Below, piece after piece: positions 1 through 6,224 of a DNA stretch of 9,304 nt. Where the stretch lies: positions 1 to 9,304 of the forward strand of contig JAQGKJ010000130.1 of NCBI GenBank assembly GCA_028290165.1, in the 5' to 3' direction. The DNA comes from Bradyrhizobium sp. Lineage in GTDB: Bacteria > Pseudomonadota > Alphaproteobacteria > Rhizobiales > Xanthobacteraceae. Within the stretch, counting starts at the first letter, position 1, and each line of letters opens with the position of its first letter. Under the pieces are notes generated by a model that did no database searches, was not told where the DNA came from, and saw only the letters and a program-made list of their open reading frames with translations. The translations under genes and the position numbers were made by a program.

Positions 1-556
1 ATGCGCCGAACAGGCCGACGGCCATCAGGACGAGTGTCAGATAATAGAGCCCGGTCGCGCCAAGCTCATATCCGGCGATGCTTGGGGCCGTGAGCGCCAG
101 ACCGCCACCGCCTCCGGACAGACTGCGCCATTCGAAGATGATCTTCTGAAGCACGACGCCGAAGCCGAGCGACGCGATCTCAAGATAAATATTTTTGAGG
201 CGAAGTGCCGGCACGGCGACGATCGCGCCGATCGCGGTCGTAAACAAGGCGCCCGCGAACAGTGACAGCAGGTAAGGCAATCCCGCCTTCTGGGTCAGGA
301 TCGCGGTGGCGTAAGCGCCAACCCCGAAGAAAGAAGCGTGGCATAGACTTATCTGGCCGGCATAGCCGGTCAGAAAATTGAGGCCGAGCGCAACCAGCGC
401 AAAGATTTCGGTCAGCGTCAGGAGGTAGAGGCCATAGCCGTTGAGGCCGAGCGGCGCAGCGCATGCGAGCAAAAAGCACAGGGCGACAAGCGCCGGACCC
501 CAGCTCCACGATGTCCGCGGCCTTGATGCGCGGATGATGTCGGCTGCCGCGCTCAC
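1..556 (-). CDS. livM: Branched-chain amino acid-type ABC transporter permease LivM (partial, 3' end off left edge)
   Basis: This is an inner-membrane permease of the LivM family, which pairs with LivH to form the channel of a Liv/HAAT ABC importer for branched-chain amino acids or other small acids. The reading frame starts at a GTG (554-556) that overlaps the livH stop as GTGA, and it stays open to the window edge (185 codons seen). After a short cytosolic N-terminus there are clear hydrophobic segments at about residues 18-36 and 41-61. These are followed by the family signature GYAGQISLCHASFFGVGAY (about 63-81; a Cys replaces the usual Gly before His). The conserved stretch LRLKNIYLEIASLGFG follows. 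Translational coupling to livH is likely. The ATP-binding and substrate-binding subunits (LivG, LivF, LivK) are not in the window and may lie to the left. The transported substrate cannot be told; near acyl-CoA genes it is often not an amino acid. Confidence 0.9.
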   Translation of the reverse strand, partial: MSAAADIIRASRPRTSWSWGPALVALCFLLACAAPLGLNGYGLYLLTLTEIFALVALGLNFLTGYAGQISLCHASFFGVGAYATAILTQKAGLPYLLSLFAGALFTTAIGAIVAVPALRLKNIYLEIASLGFGVVLQKIIFEWRSLSGGGGGLALTAPSIAGYELGATGLYYLTLVLMAVGLFGA

Positions 557-1425
557 GCCTTGCGAACCTTGACGCGGCCGAAGACACCCTCCGGACGTAT
601 CGTGAGCACTGCAATGATGATGATGAAGGTAATGGCGTCGGCGAAGGAAGGCGAAAGATAGGCACCTGCCAGATTTTCTGCGACGCCAAGGGCGAGACAT
701 CCGAAAAACACACCAATGAGGCTATTCAAGCCACCGAGGACGGCTCCCGCAAAGGCTTTGATGAGGAGTGCGTTCATCAGATTGGTATCGAGAAACAGCG
801 ACGGCGCGACCAGGACTCCGGCGACGGCGCCGACCAAGCCACCAAGCCCCCAGGCAATGGCGGACGTTCGCGTAATCGACACCCCCATCAGCCGCGCCAC
901 CATTTGATTCTGGCTTGCCGCTCTAAGGCCAAGTCCGGTCCAGGTGAGCCGGAGAAACAAGGTCATCGCGATGATGATGACGAGCCCAACCGCAATATTG
1001 AGGACGCTGTCGACCGCGATCGGAACACCGGCGACCATGAACGGCGCCGAGAACGCAAAGGGAGACGGAAACGTATAGGTCTGATGGCCCCAAATCATGC
1101 CGGCGACGCTGTTGAGCACGACGTTGAGCCCGAGCGTGGCGATCATGGCTGATAGCACGGGACCACCGATCAGCGGCCGGATGACCACCTGCTGAATAAC
1201 AACACCCTGCACAAGCCCGAAAACGATGGCGATCGACACCGCCTGCCACCAGGGAAGGCCCACGCTATCCATCAGCCAATAGGCGAAAAAGGTTGTCAGC
1301 ATCGCCATCTCGCCCTGGGCGAAATTGGCGATATCGGTGATGTTGAGCACGATCACGATCGCGATGCCGACCATCGCATAGAGACAGCCGTCCTCGAGCC
1401 CTCCATCAACCAGATTAGCGATCAT
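553..1425 (-). CDS. livH: Branched-chain amino acid-type ABC transporter permease LivH
   Basis: A 290-residue permease of the LivH family, the usual length, and partner of the LivM encoded just downstream with a 4-nt GTGA overlap. The N-terminus carries the family pattern GGLEDGCLYAMVGIAIVIVL followed by NITDIANFAQGEMAML (residues about 8-43), equivalent to the canonical region in which asparagine and Gly-Glu are conserved. The protein is strongly hydrophobic with about eight membrane segments. The cytoplasmic loop LGLRAASQNQMVARLMGVS (about 167-185) corresponds to the EAA-like loop that docks on the ATPase subunits. The ATG at 1425 is preceded by AGGGAG about 10 nt upstream, which supports this start. 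The gene follows tetR1 in the same direction, so regulator and transporter are probably co-transcribed. No defect is visible. Substrate specificity is unknown because the binding protein is not in view. Confidence 0.93.
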   Translation of the reverse strand: MIANLVDGGLEDGCLYAMVGIAIVIVLNITDIANFAQGEMAMLTTFFAYWLMDSVGLPWWQAVSIAIVFGLVQGVVIQQVVIRPLIGGPVLSAMIATLGLNVVLNSVAGMIWGHQTYTFPSPFAFSAPFMVAGVPIAVDSVLNIAVGLVIIIAMTLFLRLTWTGLGLRAASQNQMVARLMGVSITRTSAIAWGLGGLVGAVAGVLVAPSLFLDTNLMNALLIKAFAGAVLGGLNSLIGVFFGCLALGVAENLAGAYLSPSFADAITFIIIIAVLTIRPEGVFGRVKVRKA

Positions 1426-1443
1426 GGCAAGAACGCTCCCTGA

Positions 1444-1506
1444 TTAATGCGATGAAGGAACGCGGCCTTCCAATCGGCGAGGCTTTTGCGCCGGCCTCAT
1501 CTTCAT
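1444..1506 (-). CDS. Possible 20-codon small ORF between tetR1 and livH
   Basis: A short frame starts at an ATG (1504-1506) that overlaps the tetR1 stop codon as ATGA and ends at TAA (1444-1446), just before the livH ribosome site. It would encode a 20-residue basic peptide beginning MKMRPAQKPRRLEG with no hydrophobic segment. The reason to list it is its ribosome site: AGGAGG lies 6 nt before the ATG, the strongest Shine-Dalgarno match I see in the window. It may be a translational relay between tetR1 and livH, or the surviving 5' tip of a deleted gene. It could also be chance, because the AGGAGG also encodes the tetR1 C-terminus. It resembles no family I recognise. Confidence 0.22.
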   Translation of the reverse strand: MKMRPAQKPRRLEGRVPSSH

Positions 1507-2246
1507 GACTTTCCTCCTGCTTTGACTTTTTTGTTTTGGACTGGCCGCGGCGGGCCCGTGAAGGTCAGCACGCGCTTGCCCGGCGTCACCCGCCTGGCCG
1601 GCTCGTGCGATCTTGCAACCAGCAAATCTCCGACATCGCGCGGCAGCGCAGCGGCGGGCGCGGACGACAGCGCGCGCTCGAAGATCTGGCTGAGCGCCAC
1701 CGTCAGCTGCTCCGGCGTCCACGCGCCGCTCGGCTTGAACCATTTCGGCACCCAGTTCATCGCGCCGAGAATAACAAAGATCGCAAGCTTGGGATCGCAC
1801 GGCACGACGCTGCCGTCCTCGATCCCCTCTTTGACCAGCGCCCGCAGCGAGCGTTCGAACCGGTCGCGCTGCCGAACCAGCTTGGCACGGTCGCCCGGCT
1901 CAAGGGCCTGTTCTTCCATCAGGACAACGCAGCAATTAAGTTCGTCGATCAATTGCGACACATAGCCGGAGATCGTCAGCACCAGCCGGTCGCGCCCGCT
2001 GTTGCCCTGCTTGCGGCCGCGTTCAAGACTCGCAAAAGCGACGTCCATGGCGTGCTCGAAGCACGCGGCCAGCAGACTATTCTTGTTTGGGAAGTAGTGA
2101 TAGAGCGCTGCCTTGGTGACGCCCAGGCTGGTCGCGATCTCGGTCAGCGAGGTCGCATGATAGCCCTTGAAATTAAAGGACGCCGCCGCTTCGCGCAGCA
2201 CCTCCTGGCGTTTGATCCCATGCACATCTGCCTTGGTAGGGAACAA
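1503..2246 (-). CDS. TetR/AcrR-family transcriptional regulator (tetR1)
   Basis: A 247-residue repressor-type regulator that presumably senses an acyl-CoA or related metabolite. The N-terminal helix-turn-helix is clear: residues 33-52 contain SLTEIATSLGVTKAALYHYF, followed by NKNSLL. The C-terminal ligand domain has the motif GAMNWVPKWFKPSG (161-174), a pattern I associate with KstR2-like regulators of acyl-CoA metabolism. Beyond about residue 195 there is an unusual 50-residue Pro/Arg/Lys-rich tail; typical members end near 200. The start is TTG at 2244-2246, chosen because GGGAGG lies 5 nt upstream; a GTG seven codons downstream is the alternative. The gene is divergent from maoC1 and upstream of livHM in the same direction, so it probably controls both units and itself. 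The effector is not deducible. Confidence 0.92.
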   Translation of the reverse strand: MFPTKADVHGIKRQEVLREAAASFNFKGYHATSLTEIATSLGVTKAALYHYFPNKNSLLAACFEHAMDVAFASLERGRKQGNSGRDRLVLTISGYVSQLIDELNCCVVLMEEQALEPGDRAKLVRQRDRFERSLRALVKEGIEDGSVVPCDPKLAIFVILGAMNWVPKWFKPSGAWTPEQLTVALSQIFERALSSAPAAALPRDVGDLLVARSHEPARRVTPGKRVLTFTGPPRPVQNKKVKAGGKS

Positions 2247-2281
2247 ACTTTCCTCCCGGGAAGGACCATCTTGCCGCCGGA

Positions 2282-2300
2282 TACGCTAGCCGCTAGTGTA
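2282..2300. promoter_or_regulatory. 19-bp dyad in the tetR1 leader region (candidate operator)
   Basis: TACGCTAGCCGCTAGTGTA is a near-perfect inverted repeat: nine-base arms around a single central base, with one mismatched pair. It sits between tetR1 and maoC1, inside the predicted 5' leader of tetR1 and upstream of its ribosome site. Its size and odd-centred symmetry fit a dimeric regulator site, but the sequence differs from the CTAAC...GTTAG dyad 20 bp away, so it may serve another protein or be fortuitous. On RNA it could form a short hairpin. Confidence 0.4.
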
Positions 2301-2317
2301 CCATCTGACAAGTCGGT

Positions 2318-2347
2318 TTGCTAACCGCACGGTTAGTCGGCTACAAA
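2318..2347. promoter_or_regulatory. Divergent tetR1/maoC1 promoters with a CTAACCG-CA-CGGTTAG operator candidate
   Basis: A perfect inverted repeat, CTAACCG-CA-CGGTTAG, occupies 2321-2336. Around it, a plus-strand promoter for maoC1 can be drawn: TTGCTA at 2318-2323, 18-bp spacer, TACAAA at 2342-2347. A minus-strand promoter for tetR1 can be drawn in the same place: TTGTAG at 2346-2341, 17-bp spacer, TAGCAA at 2323-2318. The two would be interleaved so that one bound TetR dimer blocks both. The dyad is seen directly. The promoter boxes are weak matches picked by eye, and binding by TetR1 is inferred from position only. Confidence 0.5.
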
Positions 2348-2374
2348 TTTGGCCGACGGATCGTCGACATCAAT

Positions 2375-2842
2375 ATGAAGGGGCACGCGTTGGGCCTTTA
2401 CCTCGAAGATTTCGAAATCAATTCCACGCGGCGCACCCGCGGCCGCACCATCGGAGAAGGCGACGTGTCACTGTTCGCCGGCCTGGTCGGCGATCACAAC
2501 CCGCTCCATGTCGACGAGGAATTTTCCAAACAGAGCATTTTCGGCGGCCGCGTCGCTCACGGGCCGCTGGTGCTTTCGGCGGCGATCGGGCTGATGTCGC
2601 AGCTGAACTGGATTGACGGGACAGCTCTCGGCCTTCTCGGAGTTTCCTGGGAATTCCGCGCCCCGGTAAAATGCGGCGATACCATCAGCGCCAACGTCAC
2701 GCCGCTCGAGGCAAGGCCGAGCAAAACGCCCGAACGCGGAATCCTGAAGATCGGGTTCGAGGTCCTCAACCAGAACGACGAAGTCGTTCAGGTTGGATCG
2801 ATCGTTCTGTTGATGCAGTGCCGTCCCGGTCAAGCAGCCTAG
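2375..2842 (+). CDS. MaoC-family (R)-specific enoyl-CoA hydratase (maoC1)
   Basis: A 155-residue single hot-dog-fold hydratase of the MaoC family, expected to add water to a trans-2-enoyl-CoA to give an (R)-3-hydroxyacyl-CoA in the cytosol. The hydratase-2 motif is intact: GDHNPLHVD at residues 39-47, with the catalytic pair Asp40 and His45, followed by the AHGPL turn (61-65) that normally shapes the acyl pocket. The frame is open back to a TTG at 2318, but that start would lie within the predicted promoter and operator. I therefore chose the ATG at 2375, which gives a normal family length. No good Shine-Dalgarno sequence precedes it. The gene stands alone, divergent from tetR1 and convergent with the lyase gene, 20 bp from its stop. 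It is clearly different from maoC2, which lacks the catalytic Asp. The substrate is unknown. Confidence 0.88.
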   Translation: MKGHALGLYLEDFEINSTRRTRGRTIGEGDVSLFAGLVGDHNPLHVDEEFSKQSIFGGRVAHGPLVLSAAIGLMSQLNWIDGTALGLLGVSWEFRAPVKCGDTISANVTPLEARPSKTPERGILKIGFEVLNQNDEVVQVGSIVLLMQCRPGQAA

Positions 2843-2850
2843 CGAACCGA

Positions 2851-2878
2851 ACCACCGTTTCCTCAATCTCGTGGTGGT
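2851..2878. terminator. Weak stem-loop between convergent maoC1 and lyase genes
   Basis: ACCACC at 2851-2856 can pair with GGTGGT at 2873-2878 across a 16-nt loop, spanning the 20-bp convergent gap and the last codons of the lyase gene. There is no clear run of T on either strand, so it is at best a poor intrinsic terminator. Another possibility is that transcripts end by Rho or by collision. Confidence 0.2.
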
Positions 2879-3723
2879 GGCGCGGCAAGAATGCGCCTCG
2901 CCTGCGCCAAATGCGGCGCATCGATCATCACGCCGTCGATCTGAACAACACCGGAGCCGCTGGCTTCGAGCGCGCTGACCACGCGTTGCGCCCAGTCGCG
3001 CTCAGCCTGGGTATAGGTGAACGCCTTGTTGATGATCGCGACCTGCGAAGGGTGGATCGCAGCCTTGGCACCGAATCCATCGCGGCGCGCCGCATCAGCT
3101 TCCCGGGCAAGCCCGTCGGGATCGCGAAAATCGGTGAACACCGCATCGATCGGCAACACGCCGGCCGCCCGCGCGGCCAAAAGGCAGAGACTTCGCGCCA
3201 GCGCGAACGGCGCGGTATAGGCTCCGCTCGAATCCCGGTTGGCGGTCGCGCCGAGGTCGGCGGACAGGTCTTCACCACCCCACAGCAATCCGGCCAGCCG
3301 TGGGCGGCGCCACGATGTCGCCGCCAGCGACAGCGTCGCAGCAGCCGTTTCGGTACAGACGGGAATGATACGGGTCGTACCCGCGGTGGCGCGAGGTTCA
3401 CGCTCGCTGATCAACACATCGAGGCGGTCGAGATCGTGCGGGCCCGTCAGCTTCGGCAGCATGATGCCGTGCGGGCGGAGCGGCAGGACCACATCGAGAT
3501 CGCCGCGGCACCAGGGACTGTCGAGCGGATTGACCCTGACGTAAAGCTGCGGTCCGCTACAGGAAGCCGCCGTCAGCGCCTCGGAAACTAGGCGGCGCGC
3601 TTCTTCCTTCTTGTCGGGGTGCACCGCATCCTCAAGATCGAAGATGACGGCGTCGGCGTCGCCCGTGGCCGCCTTCGCCATCATTTTCGCGGAACCGCCC
3701 GGGGCGAACAGCAGCGAGCGCAT
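2863..3723 (-). CDS. HpcH/HpaI-CitE family acyl-CoA lyase
   Basis: A 286-residue TIM-barrel lyase of the CitE/malyl-CoA lyase group, which cleaves (or forms) 3-hydroxy-3-carboxymethyl-type acyl-CoAs to acetyl-CoA plus a keto acid or acyl acceptor, with a divalent metal. Seen features: RSLLFAPG at the N-terminus, FDLEDAV (28-34), the substrate-binding arginine in YVRVN (Arg63), Glu125 in PVCTET and Asp152 in GGEDLSADLG as probable metal ligands, AAIHPSQV (221-228), and DGVMIDAPH near the C-terminus. It is the last gene of the operon, and its ATG follows the maoC2 TAA directly (TAAATG), so translation is probably coupled. After a carboxylase and a hydratase, a role as HMG-CoA-like or citramalyl-CoA-like lyase is the best inference. 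Malyl-CoA lyase or thioesterase activity is the main alternative. Confidence 0.9.
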   Translation of the reverse strand: MRSLLFAPGGSAKMMAKAATGDADAVIFDLEDAVHPDKKEEARRLVSEALTAASCSGPQLYVRVNPLDSPWCRGDLDVVLPLRPHGIMLPKLTGPHDLDRLDVLISEREPRATAGTTRIIPVCTETAAATLSLAATSWRRPRLAGLLWGGEDLSADLGATANRDSSGAYTAPFALARSLCLLAARAAGVLPIDAVFTDFRDPDGLAREADAARRDGFGAKAAIHPSQVAIINKAFTYTQAERDWAQRVVSALEASGSGVVQIDGVMIDAPHLAQARRILAAPPPRD

Positions 3724-4179
3724 TTACGCGGCCGGCTTCTTGCGCATCAGCGCGGCGCGTTCGCAGGTCGCGACGACCTCGCCATTCTGATTGATCGTCT
3801 CATGGAAGAAGTTGACGATACCTTCGTTCGGCCGCGACTTGCTCAGCCGCTTCGACCTCACGGTGGTGCGAACCTTCACGGTATCGCCATGGAAGAGCGG
3901 TTTTGGAAACCGCACATCGGTCATCCCCAGATTGGCAAGCGTCGTGCCAAACGTGGTGTCGTTGACCGACATGCCGATCATCAGGCCGAGCGTGAACAAG
4001 CTGTTGACCAGCGGCTTGCCCCATTCGGACTTCGCCGAATAGTGCGCGTCGATGTGCAGGGGTTGCGGATTCATCGTTAGCAGCGAGAACCACATATTGT
4101 CTGTCTCGGTGATGGTGCGCGACCATTCGTGGTTGAACACCATGCCATCCTCGAATTCCTCGAACCAGAGTCCTGACAT
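3724..4179 (-). CDS. MaoC-like hydratase with altered active-site motif (maoC2)
   Basis: A 151-residue single hot-dog protein of the MaoC family. The fold is recognisable from FEDGMVFNHEWSRTITETDN, the LHIDAHYSA segment (41-49) and FHGDTVKVRTTV (96-107). The catalytic loop reads MNPQPLHID: His42 is kept, but the position five residues before it, normally Asp, is Asn37, and the usual Asn three before His is Gln39. Within the operon it lies between the carboxylase and the lyase, where the expected job is hydrating the carboxylated enoyl-CoA (3-methylglutaconyl-CoA-like) to the substrate of the lyase. Its ATG overlaps the stop of the biotin carboxylase gene by one base (TAATG), with GGGAG just upstream. 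From memory, mycobacterial Rv2499c holds the same place beside citE. Whether the Asn form is active, or dedicated to a dicarboxylic acyl-CoA, is open. Confidence 0.88.
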   Translation of the reverse strand: MSGLWFEEFEDGMVFNHEWSRTITETDNMWFSLLTMNPQPLHIDAHYSAKSEWGKPLVNSLFTLGLMIGMSVNDTTFGTTLANLGMTDVRFPKPLFHGDTVKVRTTVRSKRLSKSRPNEGIVNFFHETINQNGEVVATCERAALMRKKPAA

Positions 4180-6212
4180 TACACTCCCTCCTCTGCATCG
4201 ACTGAGACGATCTCAACGAGCACGGCGGCGGCTGGAACGGTGTCACCGGCGTTGCAATGAATAGCGGCGACGCGCCCCGAGACAGGCGCGGCCAGGGTGT
4301 GGATCAGCTTCATCGCTTCCATCTGCAGAACCGCGCTTCCCTTCTCCACGGTGTCGCCCACCGCAACAAATATCTGCGAAACCACGCCGTGTAACGGCGC
4401 GTCGATAACGTTGCCGCCCCGCTCACTGGTGCCGGGGGCGCGCGGCAGATCGATCTTGAGCTCGATCCTGGTGCTGATCGCCATGCCGTTGTGGGCGATC
4501 CGAACCAGATTGCCGTCGCGCTGAACAACGAACGCCGTCTCTCGCCCGGCGTCCGACAGAGTCATACGGGTGCTGTCGCAGGATATCGAGCCAAGCATGA
4601 CCGGCGTTCCGCCAATCTCGGCCTTGATGCCAGTGCGGCCGACGCTGATGTCCACATCACTATCGCCGTATTCATCCGACAGATGCAACGTCGTATGGGC
4701 CGGACGTTCCGAGGCCATCACACGCACCGCGCTGCGCCGGGCCCAGGGGCTTGTCCATGCCATTTCCGATTCGGCCGAACCTTGCTGCAGCCAAAACGCG
4801 GCAGCCGCAACCCGCAGCATTGTCAGCCCTGCCGGTTCCGGCCGCCATCCGCCCGGAAATGCCGTTTCGATGAACCTCGTCGTGGCCTTGCCGTCCGCGA
4901 AAAGCGGATGGCTAATAGCATCGAGCAGGAACGGTTGCGTCGTCGGTACGCCGAGCAGCGCCAGCGCCTCCAATCCAGAGGCAAGGCGGGAAAGCGCGGT
5001 CTGACGCGTTGCGCCATGGGCGATCAACTTTGCCAGCAGCGAGTCGTAATAGAGGCCGATCACCGAGCCCGTCTCCACGCCGGAATCAAAGCGCAACCCG
5101 CGCGGCGGCACGACGCTGACCAAACGGCCGGTGGCAGGCTGGAAATCGCGGTCCGCGCGCTCCGCCGCGATGCGTGCCTCGATCGCGTGCCCATGGAGAC
5201 GGATGTCGCGCTGCGCCAACGGCAGCTTCTCACCGGCCGCTGCGAGCAGTTGCCATTCGACCAGGTCGATGCCGGTCACAAATTCCGTGACGGGATGCTC
5301 GACTTGCAGCCGCGTATTCATCTCCAGAAAGTATGGCGCGTCGTCACCGGCCTCCATGATGAACTCGACCGTGCCGGCCGAGTCGTACCCGATGGCGCGG
5401 CCAAGCAGCAGGGCCGCATCATAAAGTGCGCCGCGCACTTTCTCCGAGAGGTTTGGCGCGGGCGCCTCCTCAAGGACCTTCTGATTGTTGCGCTGGACCG
5501 AGCAATCGCGCTCGAACAGATGCACAAGCGAACCCTGCCGATCGCCAGCGATCTGAACCTCGAGATGGCGCGGATTGAGAATGAACTTCTCTAACAGCAC
5601 CCGGCTGTCGCCGAACGCGGCCTCGGCCTCGGCGCGCGCACTGGCGATCGCGCCGGCGAGATCGCCGGCGCGGTCGACCCGTCGCATTCCCCGTCCGCCG
5701 CCGCCGGCCGACGCCTTGATCAGCACCGGAAAGCCGATGCGCGCCGCCGCGACCGACAGACTGTCCACGTCCTGCGCGTCACCGTGATAGCCCGGAACCG
5801 TCGGGACACCGGCTGCCTCGGCGATGTGCTTCGACTCGATCTTGGAACCCATGCGTGCGACGGCGTCGGCCGAAGGCCCGACGAAGATGATTCCAGCCTC
5901 CTCGCAGCGCCGGACAAAGGCGGCATTCTCCGACAGGAAGCCATAGCCGGGGTGTACCGCGTCGGCTACGGACAACTTTGCGGCCGCGATGATCGCGTCC
6001 ATATCGAGATAACTGGCGCGCGCCGGCGCAGGTCCGATCCGAATCGCCTCGTCGGCGAGGCGAACATGCGGCGCATTGGCATCGGCGTCGGAATAAACCG
6101 CGATGGTGCGCAATCCCAGTCGCGCGCAGGTCCGCATGACGCGGACGGCGATTTCTCCGCGGTTTGCGACCAGCACGGAACGAATGGGACGTGGAGAAGC
6201 CGTAAATCTCAC
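4179..6212 (-). CDS. Acyl-CoA carboxylase alpha subunit: biotin carboxylase plus biotin carrier domain
   Basis: A 677-residue subunit that carboxylates its own biotin with ATP and bicarbonate and hands the carboxyl group to the beta subunit encoded upstream. The biotin carboxylase half spans about residues 10-455: VLVANRGEIAVRV (13-25), HPGYGFLSEN (87-96), ATP-grasp Lys166 and the glycine loop GGGGRGMR (170-177), RDCSVQR (235-241) with bicarbonate-site Lys245, and EMNTRLQVEHPVTE (297-310). A middle domain of about 130 residues follows. The biotinyl domain at the C-terminus carries MEAMKLIHT with biotin-accepting Lys635; the usual AMKM is AMKL here. Length and layout suit 3-methylcrotonyl-CoA, geranyl-CoA and mycobacterial AccA1-type subunits. 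The start is GTG (6210-6212), 12 nt after the beta-subunit stop, with AAGG upstream. Residues 242-243 are Asn-Asn where Arg-His or Arg-Asn is usual. Substrate choice lies with the beta subunit. Confidence 0.95.
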   Translation of the reverse strand: MRFTASPRPIRSVLVANRGEIAVRVMRTCARLGLRTIAVYSDADANAPHVRLADEAIRIGPAPARASYLDMDAIIAAAKLSVADAVHPGYGFLSENAAFVRRCEEAGIIFVGPSADAVARMGSKIESKHIAEAAGVPTVPGYHGDAQDVDSLSVAAARIGFPVLIKASAGGGGRGMRRVDRAGDLAGAIASARAEAEAAFGDSRVLLEKFILNPRHLEVQIAGDRQGSLVHLFERDCSVQRNNQKVLEEAPAPNLSEKVRGALYDAALLLGRAIGYDSAGTVEFIMEAGDDAPYFLEMNTRLQVEHPVTEFVTGIDLVEWQLLAAAGEKLPLAQRDIRLHGHAIEARIAAERADRDFQPATGRLVSVVPPRGLRFDSGVETGSVIGLYYDSLLAKLIAHGATRQTALSRLASGLEALALLGVPTTQPFLLDAISHPLFADGKATTRFIETAFPGGWRPEPAGLTMLRVAAAAFWLQQGSAESEMAWTSPWARRSAVRVMASERPAHTTLHLSDEYGDSDVDISVGRTGIKAEIGGTPVMLGSISCDSTRMTLSDAGRETAFVVQRDGNLVRIAHNGMAISTRIELKIDLPRAPGTSERGGNVIDAPLHGVVSQIFVAVGDTVEKGSAVLQMEAMKLIHTLAAPVSGRVAAIHCNAGDTVPAAAVLVEIVSVDAEEGV

Positions 6213-6224
6213 AGGAGCTGTGCC

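Noticed and set aside
904..1152. Plus-strand open frames across livH
   Set aside because: They are antisense to a full-length, clearly conserved permease and show arginine-rich, low-complexity composition typical of the opposite frame in GC-rich DNA.
2318..2374. TTG start at 2318 for maoC1
   Set aside because: It would add 19 residues with no family match and start translation inside the proposed promoter and operator; the ATG at 2375 gives the normal length.
2671..3591. A 306-codon plus-strand frame over the lyase gene
   Set aside because: It overlaps maoC1 and the lyase, both of which have conserved motifs; the translation is an Arg/His/Gln-rich shadow.
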